From Trileptium ribeirensis (Eukaryota; Nematoda; Enoplea; Enoplida; Thoracostomopsidae): a stretch of 64,000 nt of DNA. This document shows positions 48,946-59,885 of the stretch, in pieces. Within the stretch, counting starts at the first letter, position 1. The number at the start of each line of letters is the position of its first letter. The DNA lies in assembly GCA_030248225.1 (NCBI GenBank), contig JASANE010003505.1:23978-87977 (forward strand), given 5' to 3'. A model generated the notes under the pieces. The model was given only the letters and a program-made list of their open reading frames with translations, was not told the origin of the DNA and ran no database searches. A program made the translations under genes and the position numbers.

Positions 48946-49756
48946 TTAAGCATATATAGTTAGTACACATTGTTTGTATATCTAAAATATTATATTTTAT
49001 AGGTGAAAACAGCTATAATTTTCTGACTCGAGTCGGGTCTTCCAGACCTATCTCGGATTGGCTCTCGATGTAAGCATGATCAGTGCGCCTAAGCTTTTAA
49101 TAAACAGTTCGGCTCGGTTAGACTATTCCAATGCCAAGTTAAGGTTGATTCTGAGGCTCCAAATAATAAAACTTTACGCTTTTTAAATATTAGAGAGGTC
49201 AAATGCAAACCGCCAAACGAACCAAATATAGCCAAGCCGATGAAATCTTCTGCTGTTCTTGGTTTTGACGCTATATTGTGGTAAACACCACTTGTTTTCA
49301 TTGTGTTTGTTTGTTCTAAAAAAGTGTTTTAACAGCCGAACCAAGCTGTTCCAGATATACGAGACTCGGTTGGACAGATATGGCAGGCTCGACTCGGTAG
49401 CCGAGCAGAGCATGGGTACAAATTTCTACCTGGATTACATTACGATTTATCAGTAAATTATTTATTGCCTTTGTGCGGATACAGGTAAAATCCGAGGTCT
49501 CAGAGGACGAGGCCTTCTGGTCCCAGGATCCAGGCGTGGGGGAAGGGGATGTGCGGCTTCCGGGGAGACCTGTCTTGGGCGCAGCTTGGTCCTGGTTGCA
49601 TAACCTCCTACCCCTCACCTAAAGAGCATGTACGACGAAAATAATAACAAATGGTTGTCACTGTGACCAAAGCTTCACCATAATATTTTCGCCATAATTC
49701 AATCCAGAATCTGTAGTGCATCTCATGACCTTCTAAACGGAATAATTCAAGGTAAC
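48946..49756. other. Unassigned interval with GC-rich patch
   Basis: 49490-49620 is GC-rich (GGATCCAGGCGTGGGGGAAGG and on) but shows no gene. The frame at 49316-49618 (minus, 100 codons) has no known motif and partly derives from this patch. Confidence 0.35.
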
Positions 49757-50635
49757 ATGCTACAATGTAACATGTAAAATGCACATGTTTATTCATGTAA
49801 AATTTTGGAACAAGGTTTTAAAATTTATGTTTATGTTCATTACGTGTATTGAAATACGTTTTAATGCTACTACCACTGTCACACTAGTTTTTTCAGAGTA
49901 ACCGTTTTAATAGCCACAAAACACATGCCGACTACCAAAGTGTTTGACCAAGGACTGAAGGAGATATATTACAGGCTAGTCTCCATAATGCGCGACTTGA
50001 TTTTCAAAAACAAATAATATTTTGATGCTATACAAACTAATGATGCAACATAATATATCATGATGAAATATGCCACCTAAATATCTGTTGATGAGCTCTA
50101 CAATAGCGTTGATTAACAGTCCGGTTTGATTTAAAACGGCTAGCCGATAAAATTTTCGGCTGACGGTTCAACGGCCGGCTGTCGTCACAGCGAGCCGGCC
50201 GGCAGCGCAATGACCTTCCGGCAGCTCAACGACGGCCGAATACCCAACAGCTGTACGGTAGCGCTACAATAATCCGAAAGAAGGTTTAACGGCCGTTGCG
50301 CAACAATAGTTTGCCTATGCTAAATCTAATATAAAATATTGCCGAATTTAAAATATTTTAGACCCCTGTAACTCATACATAATGTCAAACCACTGCTTTT
50401 TTGAGTATTGATAGGTGCCTACGTCAAACGAGACCCTAAGCGCCACTAATGTATTGGCTGTTGGCATGTTTTTGCAGCTATTATAACGGTTAATCTGAAA
50501 AAAACTAATGTGACAGTGGTATTAGCATTAAAACATATTTCAAAACACGTAATGAACATAAACTTAAATTTTCAAACCTTGTTCCAAAATTTTATATGAA
50601 TAAACATATGCATTTTACATGTTACATCGTAGCAT
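49757..50635. mobile_element. Fold-back element with about 185-bp inverted arms
   Basis: The left arm (about 49757-49942) and right arm (about 50450-50635) are inverted copies: left ATGCTACAATGTAACATG, right reverse-complemented ATGCTACGATGTAACATG. Similarity continues through CCACTGTCACA and ends near ACATGCC. The 500-bp middle is GC-rich in part (50130-50310), with repeated CAACGGCCG strings. There is no coding capacity and no clear target duplication. It abuts the decayed Polinton. It could be an independent fold-back MITE or derived from a Polinton-type terminal repeat. Confidence 0.7.
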
Positions 50636-50944
50636 TGTTTCTTTGTATATTTATAGAATACATAAAACACAGCCATAATATTCTACAACGTATTCTAATA
50701 AATCTCTTTGCTACCCTTAATATTTAATTGTGCAGTAAATTCACACGCAGCAAAAATGAATATTGCTTCTGATAAAACGTTTGTAAAATCAATCGAAAGT
50801 CTACTTTATCTATCCGGATAATTAGAAAGATAATTGTAATCACTGCTATGATATACCCCTAGATCAGTATATATAACATTTGATACTCTACATTTACCAT
50901 AAATTTTTATCTACTTAGACCTATGTTGTCGGTTCAACCATTTA

Positions 50945-51955
50945 GACCAAATAATATAAAATATAAAATAATCTCATCTAATTACCACATTTGGATTCAA
51001 ATGACACAATGTAAGATAATCTGTCATCATTCATAAACAACGTTAACTTATCCATTTCTGGCATACTAAATTTCAGTAGATTTAGTTTCGATGACCATGC
51101 ATAAGCTTCTTTAGATATTGCACAAAAGAATATTCTACGTGCAAAAGTCCTTCAAAAACATACCAATTCACATTCTAAAATCTCTTATGCACTGACAACG
51201 TTTGCAATTTGTATCTCACTACAGGAAATGAAACCCCACTGCTATTCAACATGTGATGTTGGTAATCCAATGCTTTTTGCTAATCTTTACTTAAGGTACA
51301 CACAGTTAAAAATCATTAATCTAAACTATATATTTATATTTAACATTGGGGAAAATTAAATTTTAATTAACTATTTGCAAGTAGATGTTTCGGAGTAAAC
51401 TATGCATCTATACAAACTGGAAAGTAAAGTTCACACTTTTGCAACATAGTGACATGAGCAGGTCTGTTAATGAATTATTTATAGTCAACTATATTATCAA
51501 ACATAAACGCATCATTTGGTTAAGAACTTGCACCAGTTAAAATTTGGTTCCGTCGTTCAACGCTCGTTTGCTACATTTATAATACATACATCATCAATGG
51601 ATGTTTTTGGTTATATGTTATGGGTTCACCATTTATTTTAATCTCAACGGAAGAGAATAGTGCGTATTTAAAAATATTACAAGACGCAAGCTTTAGGTCA
51701 ATCGTTACAGTACTACCGTCTTGCTTTACAATTTGAAAATCAATATACGCAAATCGAATATATAAATATTCGTGACATATCAATTAAATCGAATGCACTT
51801 TCACTAATTTTAAATGGAACAGAATGATCGTATTCGTTACTTGGTAAAGTTGTTTCGCAAGCTACTTCAACTAACTGAGTTGACATAATTTCTTGTTGCA
51901 TAGGGTAATTAACTTCCCTCCAGTTAAACTTTTTAACGCTGCACACATTTGTCAT
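50945..51955 (-). pseudogene. MCP: Polinton major capsid protein remnant
   Basis: The N-terminal part is the frame at 51740-51955. It contains PMQQEIMSTQLVEV, then VPFKISESAFDLIDMS, corresponding to the opening strand of Polinton double-jelly-roll capsids (quote: '..FEV....DYIDL...L'). A frameshift near 51780 moves the reading to 51577-51783, where DFQIVKQDGSTV and FKYALFSSVEIKINGEPI match the next strands ('K.DG....' then '..LHSLFS.V.V.LNG..V'). A third frame at about 50945-51175 gives RIFFCAISKEAYAWS and LLKFSMPEMDKLTLFMN, like the C-terminal jelly roll ('R.F.GFV...AFNGS...NPF.F....I..L.L.VD'). Stops and frameshifts make it non-functional. Confidence 0.75.
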
Positions 51956-52184
51956 TTTTTTGCCTTTCCCAGACGTGTTTTTTCTTTCTAAGATATTTTC
52001 TTCCTTTTGATTTGACTTCTGTGTTCTTTACTACGCCTTTCAACGCAACCGCACTCGAAAGATTTGGTGTATTAAAGCTTAGAGGGAGAACCGTTTTGAT
52101 TTTTTCTGATATATTATGTTATAATTTAGAGCTCCTCCCATTTTTTATCTGTATATAAATGTTCTTTACAAGCTTTAAGAAGCT

Positions 52185-52840
52185 TATTAAAACCACAATC
52201 TAATTATCATTTGTGCAGCTGGAAAAATGTACAATTTTTAAATCAGAGTCAACAACTTGAAATTTTAATATGTTAAACATACAGTCATTGAGTTTATACT
52301 TCACAGTATTTATAATCCCTGTATCTGCTATTGTATGCAACATCGGTTTATTTCGACAATTCACCAATCTATCATGTACAAAAGAACTTAGTATAAATTT
52401 TCGTTCATTATATTCTAAAGCAACACACTTAAACCATCATGCTTGCCATTTTTGAAGTCGTGTCTGAAACCAAATAATGTTTGCAATGTTCAAGATAACT
52501 TTATTTCCTCTTTATTGAAACAGCAAATGGTAAATTTATTACTAGCCGGATTTATAGCAAATGTGATGTGAGAGTAATGTGTTTAAAATCGTAAAAAAAT
52601 TATCAACGCTGTAGAACCCACTGTCGAAAGGCAAATTCTTTCCATGAGCTATCAACAAAATATTCAATTATATTTTATTCCGTGTTTATATATTTCTGTG
52701 ACACAATCCTGTTCAATACTCTAACTAATGTAGCGCAAAAACGTGTTGGAAACTTTACAAACCGCTTCTCCACGTCGTACACTACAATTTTCATTTTTAC
52801 TGTTCGCTATTGTTACCCATCATGATTATGCTTTTTAAGA
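52185..52840 (-). pseudogene. Polinton penton-like minor capsid remnant
   Basis: Two blocks in different frames just upstream of the capsid gene. LPFDSGFYSVDNFFTILNTL at about 52565-52630 resembles the 'P.GYY....L...LN' block of Polinton penton (PY) proteins. At about 52190-52450, ILSSFVHDRLVNCRNKPMLH and then NDCMFNILKFQVVDSD resemble the C-terminal 'L.VY.D......VG....PLLR' and 'F..IEI...DD.G' blocks. A further short frame starting MKIVVYDVEKRF (about 52680-52794) lies upstream and is not placed. The penton would form capsid vertices with the MCP. Position next to MCP supports the call. Confidence 0.5.
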
Positions 52841-53465
52841 CTATTATATATACTTTTTGCACATTCTTCAAAATGGTTTAGTGATTTTCATACAGTTTTG
52901 ACAACATTACACCTACAATAAATTAGAACAGAAGAATTTTCAATTCTCAATTTGATGACGTTGTGTAGTTTAGTTTCATACATGACCAAGCTTTCATATC
53001 TTAGCTTATCATATAACAATGGTTAGTTAAACTTCAGATTAGTGCACAATAGACCAACAATATTTTTATTGAATAGGTTTCTATATTGTTATATTTAGGA
53101 TTAAATTTTGAGAGAATAGCAGTAACTATGTTAAGAATTTCTTTAAATTCGATCTCCGGTTTAACCCCGACCGTCCATTCATAAATAACAACACTCTACC
53201 TCTTAGGTTAAGTTTTCAAATCCTACCGTTAAAATTTGTGATACTATATTAAAAGTTATCAACGTTACGTGATATGTATTGCAAACTAACACTGCACCCA
53301 ATGCTCCATTTTACAGTCATATTTGTTACTTCTCTTCGCTGCGATTATAGATCCAGAGACGATCCAAATCGTTGTATCCTTTTTGTTCTTGCATATAGAT
53401 GCTGATTCTTTCGCAAATCCTTTTTCCGATTAAATAGTATCGATCTCATTCCGACGCTTCTGTTA

Positions 53466-53681
53466 TTATAGCTTTTCCGTTCCATTCACTGCTGGGCGTA
53501 CACCACGCGAATGGTGAAACTTTTCTATGAATCCAATCTTCATAATATTTAGTGCCACGTCGTTCGATAACTCTAGATTACTATCAAAATTTTTTTCTGT
53601 TGCGACGGCTTGCACGTTTACGTTATTAAGTCGTATGACCCTTCGTCGTTGAAGAAACGTGCATTTTCTATTTGATACCAC
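53466..53681 (-). other. Unidentified frame in Polinton
   Basis: 71 codons, basic N-terminus (RRRVIRLNN), then an LELSNDVALNIMKIGFIEKF string that could be compared with penton N-termini ('L.G.W.VAL.EI.FP..W'). If so, it would be separated from the rest of the penton remnant by about 0.7 kb. Downstream minus-strand reading to about 53330 gives a further unassigned frame. No firm identity. Confidence 0.25.
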
Positions 53682-53984
53682 AGTTCAAATCAACTGTATC
53701 GCATGTTATGTATAGTTATTTGCCCAATATTGAAGTTGCTGAAGACACTCTACCCGCACGCTAGAAGCACAAGCGATATAGCGTCAGTGCTAGTGCAATA
53801 TCAATCAATTTCAATACACAATCAATTTCATAAAATCAAAATTGAAACGACTTTATATCAAGCGAGTAAACCTTTTATATAGTCTCTATATCCATAAACT
53901 TTAAGTATTTTTAAACAATGTAAACCATGCTTAGTACAAGCTTTTCATTACACTGTTTATTTAGCAAAATATCTTCTTTTATGT

Positions 53985-54392
53985 TTATGTTTCTCTGAAA
54001 CATTTTGTACATCTTGCTTTTTCCTCTTCCAAACGCAGATGCGCAATATCAACAAGTAATGATTCAAATTTCTCTGAGTCAAGAGGGCGAGGTGGTGGAA
54101 AATTTACATCGGAGAAACAATACTTTATCAAATCAAAAATGTCTGACCCAACACTTTGATCTAGATATATTACTTGGTTATTATTATTCAAATTTAAATC
54201 CTTAACGCTGTTTAGCATTAATCTTGCTTTATTCTGCAAATTTTTCGGAAACACTAACACTAGATCAGTTTTCTCAACCTTGTTCTCATATATAGATACA
54301 CCGTTTTTTGTAGGGTTGACCTTATTCTGCAATTGCTCATTTTTAAGTATATCCAACCAGCTTACCGGAACAATGAACATTTTACGAGCCAT
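53985..54392 (-). CDS. Polinton small accessory protein, possibly intact
   Basis: 135 codons, ATG-started and uninterrupted; this is the best-preserved frame of the element. It begins MARKMFIVPVSWLDILKN. Many Polintons encode a small protein that opens in the same way (M-[AS]-K-KM-hydrophobic-VP), of unknown role. The middle is Lys/Asn-rich and the C-terminus (residues about 110-130) is Glu/Arg-rich and likely helical, ending CTKCFRET. It lies between the polymerase and the capsid genes. The call rests on the N-terminal pattern and location; no catalytic residues are seen. Confidence 0.45.
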   Translation of the reverse strand: MARKMFIVPVSWLDILKNEQLQNKVNPTKNGVSIYENKVEKTDLVLVFPKNLQNKARLMLNSVKDLNLNNNNQVIYLDQSVGSDIFDLIKYCFSDVNFPPPRPLDSEKFESLLVDIAHLRLEEEKARCTKCFRET

Positions 54393-54699
54393 AATGCTTT
54401 ACGTAGAAATTTGTCAAGAACTTTACTATTGCATGTCCCAAAAGATTACTTTTTAGCACCTGGAAATCTTTTGCTTACAATTCTTCTAGAAGTTTTTCGC
54501 TTTGACTTTGTTTGAGATATGTAATTAATGCTCGCAACAGAGAAACTGGTGCTACTTTTATTACTGCTGATATTACAGGTGGAGAACATTCATTTAGAAA
54601 TGTTTAAGATATGTTTCTTAATAATAAATGACACGTTGACTAAAATTCCTATCAAGGTAGTTTTTTAGAATATACGAAGAGTTGTTCATAGTCTGAAAA

Positions 54700-57258
54700 G
54701 ATATTTTCTTCACTCTAAGTATATGATTTATAGAAGGTTTGAGATCTAAAAATAGATATACATACTTTTATGCTTGAAGGAAATGTAGGTTTCGATTGCC
54801 AAATGTGTATTTTTAAGGTACAGATCATAGTCTGATCAAGAAAATTGGAACCAATGATAACAACTGAGCGCTACTAGTGATTTTACGCATATATTTACCT
54901 TCGTAATATAATTTTTCAGTCATAACTATTGTACTAAAGTTATATGCCGCATATGTGAAAAAGCAGCAGCCAACTGTCTGTCAAGGGATACTTCCTGCAT
55001 TAAGTCATTTAAGATACAAACCGTATTCTGACCTTCAGTTACCGGCGAATCGCAAGGAATACCTTCAAATAGTACAAGTCATCTTTTCATACACTTTTTT
55101 GTTAATTATTGAGTAAAGTGGATAATTACTTGGTAAACCACTGGTGTCAAAATATTTATTATGTTCTAACATTTTATGACAGATATCTGTAGTGTCCAAA
55201 AAATAACAGCGAGTCTGTGTCCATGAATAAAATATAGCATTTGTTGTCATAAAGACGGTTCAAGTAGCTGCAATAGAAAACATACATTAAGGGCAGCGAC
55301 AAGTCCAACATTTTATATATATTGGTTGGTATAATTTGACTGATTTCGACTGGCATTATGACTGCCACAATATCTTTATTAAATATAGACGACATGCTGT
55401 ATCGCGGATGTATAAATAGTTTAGTATGTCGCCGGTCATCAAAGACTAACTCAACATACACATAGTTCCTCACATAACACATGGTTGTGTTGAACGTAAT
55501 GTAAGGTTCCATCCAGCTGCATTGTTTGAATAATATGCTACGATGGGAAATTTGCAATTTCATAGCGAGTTGAAGGTACTGTTGTAAGTTTCGCAAATAT
55601 AATTGTAGAAATGACTGTTTTGAGGTTGGGAATAAGCTTATCCACTGTAGCGCTAGTGATGTTGAGAGATTCCTAAAGGGTTTACAGTATATAGATAAGA
55701 TATCATTAGGTATCTGAAGACGCTCGGGTGCAAGAGGATAGTCATTATGTCGTTGATGTAGATAGTCAGTATAAATCAAGTCAACCTCAAGTGCATAACC
55801 GTCCTCAATAATCATACCACAATCAATTTCTTCACTAGATAGCCATCGGAAGGTATTACAAAGAAGTTTTTGCACCATTGACCATCCGTGTAAATTATTT
55901 GCAGGTAGATGCTGTGAGTTCTCGGCAATGCTATATTATATTCTCGAACATAATGGTTGTTAGCTTTTGCATATACATATGATATAACGGTTACACCACC
56001 TCTCAACCTCTGTTTAAAAAACGAATACATGTCGAAATCTGCAATCATATCTAGTTTAATACCAGTTTTCTTTACGCACAAATCCCATACAAAGCTTGGT
56101 AGTTGAACGTGGTGGACTCGATCTAACTGATACTTTTAAAGACCCAACAGTCGAAAATTTTCAAAAACATCGGACAGTTAAAGAACTTCAATTATAGATA
56201 AAGGTCATGGTATTCACGCAGGTTGGTGATATTCAGTTGCGGCCATATTTATTGTGTGTTAGTATAATCCTAATAATTGATAGTTGCATTGCTTATTGAT
56301 GAATAAAATGGTACTTTATCTGATAATTTGGAGTCCTTAAAGCAATCTACGCAATCTATGTATTCGTACGGGTAAAATTATTTCCAAAGCATGCATTTTT
56401 ATCTCACAGAAATGATGGAACCTTTTTATATGTGAACCATACAGTGGACGATAAACAAGACCATCAGCATATCGCAGATCTTGAAGGAACTATCCCGATA
56501 TCATTGCTTCGAAGTCCTTTGGTTATTTCGTTGGAAACACTAACAAGTTCAGTCTCAATATCACATCCAGGCACGATGGCTCGAGACTTGCAGCAAAAAT
56601 ATGTTGCAAATTCAGATCTTTCCAGCTTTCGGAGTTCACACTGCACATTAATCCATACCTTAATACCATGGTTAATTTCGTGCTGCAACAGTTTATACAG
56701 CAGTGGTTTCTCATCGTTAAGAAACTGCGATAAATCTTGATATGATTGATCAGGAATTATGTAAAAACTGGTGATCTTACCTTTGACAGCTTCGTCCCAC
56801 TTAAGTAAGTGAAAGCTATCATGCTTGTCAATGATCACTGCTTTGCGATGCAAACTCCTATTACAAGTAGTTGTCGAATTCGAATCGTTGTCACTATTAT
56901 TTCGTTAGTGCTTTGATGTTGGTTCACTTTCTTCAATGATCTCCTGCGCTGTTTCTTCCATCCTACCCAAATTACTGTCGCCAGCAAAATCGTTTTGGCT
57001 ATCACTCTGAGAATTGTGGTAATTTACTGCTGATGACATTGAGTGAGAAACAATTGTTTGTTGTAACCTTGATAAATGCCGGTTAAGGTTATTCACGCGG
57101 GAGAACCTTGCACCATAGCAACTGCACTGTAATTCATTCCGGTTCTGAGCTTTTCGTTTATGTCTTGTCATACTATCACGCTGACTAAACGATTTCAAGC
57201 ATATATCACATGCGAACACCATCCTTTTAAGACATTGGATGTCTTCGCGGAAACTCAA
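54700..57258 (-). pseudogene. POLB: Polinton protein-primed DNA polymerase B remnant
   Basis: Pieces in order: 56905-57258, two C2H2-like fingers (CDICLKSFSQRDSMTRHKRK, then C-x-C...H; the second is damaged); 56464-56853, the N-terminal region with IKVWINVQCELRK; 55812-56081, GIKLDMIADFDMYSFFKQ, then RLRGGVT and YAKANN, typical of Polinton exonuclease/palm entry; 55174-55878, DYPLAPERLQIP, RNLQQYLQLAMKLQISHR, SWMEPYITFNT, then YILFMDTDSLLF; 55065-55250, FDTSGLPSNYPLYSIINKKV. Motif C, DTDS (55210-55221), is intact. The motif A region (YLQIIYTDG near 55890-55925, where a D-x-N-x-LYG pattern is expected) has lost its catalytic Asp. At least four frame breaks. The C-terminal end is uncertain. Confidence 0.85.
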
Positions 57259-57489
57259 ATAGTAAGTTCCGTTAGCATATTTACTTAAATCATGTTTTGA
57301 GTAAATTAATAAACATAATTACCAGAATAAATAAATGACTATTTCTGAAAACAAAACAGTTGTTGTAGGTATGACAATATGGAACATCTATAGTGTGGTA
57401 CATTAACGGTCTCATATGTACGACAACATAAGTTTTCTGACTATACACGGTATTGATTTGTTTGATTATAATGCGAGACTACACTTTGT

Positions 57490-58547
57490 ATGCGCCGAGC
57501 AATAAGCCTGTTTTGTCATTCCCAAAAAATGGATAATCGAACACTTTTTGGCGATCTTATATCCATCTTCAGACGGTATAAAAACATTTTCGGCACGAGT
57601 TTAAAAGCGTATAAATAATGTTACCGAACATTTTAATGAAATTGTTAAGTTGTTGTTGAACATACTTTTACAGTGTTTTAATTTGAGACATGTCATTCGG
57701 GAACAGTATAGCATGCGACCTCGAATTTTGTTAGCGAACAAACATGCAGACTAGGTAGCGCAGCGCGTATCCATTGTTGTTCGCGAACATGAATAAGTTA
57801 TGCGACTGCGATATTTAATCCAATTTAATTAGAATAATGCAACACCTCGCTGTTCGCGAACAGACGACCCTGTTTTGTTGTTCGCGAACAAGACTACATT
57901 ATGCGAACTTTAATTTGATTTAATCAGAATAATATTAAACGTAGTTGTTCGCGAACAGAAGAGCGTGTTTTTTTGTTCGCGAACACTACGTTGTTACCAG
58001 GATGTAATTACTTATCACATTCCTTTTAATATACTCTATCAATATAGTTTGCCCTAATGTTCGTAAACACAATTTGATAGTTCTGATCTTAAAAGTAGGA
58101 ATTTTATATCCAATTCTGTTTTTGCAAAAAAATTTGTGATTTTGTTAAAAATTGTATTTGGTTTCGTATGACGACTGTAACTGTTCACGAACTAATTTGC
58201 ACAAGGGTATAGCAGAGGTTCGCGAATATATCCGCTAACATCTTTACGAGCAAGCAAATGTGTTTTGTAACGTGAAACTGACTAGGTCGATGTATTTCAA
58301 TAACGTTGACTAGTGCAATCATACATTTTCGAAGAGTTCTTGAACCAATCGGCTACGTATTTAAATAAACGAGTATTTAGTTCGACCACAAAATTGAATT
58401 TTGCAACACGAAATCGAAATTTGACTGAATATCGTTCGCGAAAAATCGATGGCAAAGCCGCAGTTTGTTTCATAACAACGAATTGCGGTCCCCGATCACT
58501 TTTTGCAAAACAGGATTGTGGCTAGGCGTATAAGTTTACTGGCGCAT
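57490..58547. mobile_element. TIR element with TGTTCGCGAACA palindromes, copy 3
   Basis: The left end, ATGCGCCGAGCAATAA, and the right end, reverse-complemented ATGCGCCAGTAAACTTA, match copies 1 and 2. It contains the richest array: perfect TGTTCGCGAACA at 57778-57789, 57851-57862, 57879-57890, 57946-57957 and 57974-57985, with decayed copies at 57730 (TTAGCGAACA), 58059 (TGTTCGTAAACA), 58182 (TGTTCACGAAC) and 58219. A minor frame at 58313-58525 has no motif. Non-autonomous. Confidence 0.75.
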
Positions 58548-58714
58548 AAAGTGATAACTAATAAACCACCCATCCTGCAAAAATGTATACAGTACGGTTA
58601 AAAAGGGTCTGTCGACACTTTGGACACTCAGTTTTAGATACAGACTATTTTAAATTAAATGTTATAATAAACATTTAAAAGTGAGTTAGTTTCGTGGTAA
58701 TATGAATATATAAC

Positions 58715-59110
58715 TAACTCATGAACAGTTTATCTTACAATTTTCTAACGCCACCGTTCGAAAGAGCATCCACGAAAACCTAATTGTTGGATTCATATGT
58801 TACTTAGATATATGTTGACTATTAGTTGAAAAAATTTTTAACCATGGGTTACGAGGTAAATTGAATATACAGCTTTAACTCATGGACCACTTATCATACG
58901 AATTTCTAACCTTCTCTATTAGAAAGAGCGTCTTTGAAGACATATAGAAAGTCCGCTCAACGTAGATAAGATGTTGATTATTTTAACAAATATTAAAAAA
59001 ATATTTACCCATAACTCCTGAATTACTTATCCTACAAAATTCTAACTAGAACTATTCGAAAAACTTGCGCTCTTTTCTTTAAACTTTGCTCTATCTTTAA
59101 TGATTAACGA
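58715..59110. repeat. Degenerate tandem repeat, about 135-160 bp period
   Basis: Three diverged units begin TAACTCATGAAC (58715), TAACTCATGGAC (58876) and TAACTCCTGAAT (59012). Each continues with CTTATCnTACnAnTTTCTAAC and an ATTCGAAAGAGC-like string. A fourth partial unit may follow near 59105. Confidence 0.6.
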
Positions 59111-59379
59111 GTTATGATCTACTTTAACTATTCGCTTCCCTACGACCAAACACTCCTTTAAAATATAAATCTTTTTGATGGATGCGGTATGTTTAACGAC
59201 TAAATCGCTACGATTTGGAGCACCAACTGAGTAACGAAATCCGCTTCAGTCAAATATTCACTGTCCTGGCTTGATTGAAATCGGATAGAAGTATCGCCCT
59301 GCTGAGTAGATGTCACAACTGAACGGTAATGGCTGAAAATGACTCCTTACATATAGACCGATTTTGACTGAATATTGCC

Positions 59380-59545
59380 TATTTGTTAATACATTATCAG
59401 AATTTGTTTGTTTTGATTTCGAAGTATGGAATAATATTTTTGTAACTCCTTATCAGGATTTTGATCTCGAAATACAAAATACTATTATTTGCAATCCCGT
59501 ATTAGATTTTTTGCTTTAATTTCGAAATATCGAATGACTTTGAAT
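59380..59545. repeat. Degenerate tandem repeat, about 60-bp period
   Basis: TTATCAGAATTT...TTTCGAAGTATGGAATAATA, TTATCAGGATTTT..CTCGAAATACAAAATACTA and TATTAGATTTTTT...TTTCGAAATATCGAATGAC are three diverged units. Confidence 0.55.
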
Positions 59546-59559
59546 ACAAATATATGCAT

Positions 59560-59885
59560 TTTGAAATTGATAAATGCAGAAATAGAAACAAATACATATA
59601 CACGTAGTGGCACCAAATATATACGTATTGTAGAATAGATACTCATGTAAACGCACATAACACAAAGATAGCTACAGAAACACACACATATGCACATGCT
59701 TAAGACACTACCTGATACACATAAAAATAAATGTACACATTTAAAAGCAACATGTATAAAATAAACTAATATACACGTAAACAAAAGCACAAACAAACTA
59801 GGTGCATCATATAAACTAAAATATAAACTAGTTACAGGTGCTTATCAGCAGATATATAAAATGTATAAAAATGTACATATACATA
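59560..59885. repeat. CA/TA-rich low-complexity DNA
   Basis: Purine-depleted, repeated ACATA, ACACA and ATAAAC strings. The Cys/Val/Phe-rich minus frame at 59485-59796 is a translation of this low-complexity DNA and is not called as a gene. Confidence 0.6.

Larger units (their letters stand above)
50900..57258 (-). mobile_element. Decayed Polinton/Maverick DNA transposon
   Basis: Minus-strand order: zinc-finger and protein-primed DNA polymerase B, small accessory protein, an unidentified frame, penton-like minor capsid protein, major capsid protein. This set and the adjacent penton-capsid pair are diagnostic of Polintons and related adintovirus-like elements. All frames are interrupted. The retroviral-type integrase, packaging ATPase and adenovirus-type protease were not found, and terminal repeats were not identified. 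The upstream side is bordered by another transposon at 57490; the downstream side approaches the fold-back repeat ending at 50635. Confidence 0.85.

Noticed and set aside
59485..59796. 103-codon Cys/Val/Phe-rich minus frame
   Set aside because: Translation of CA/TA-rich low-complexity DNA.
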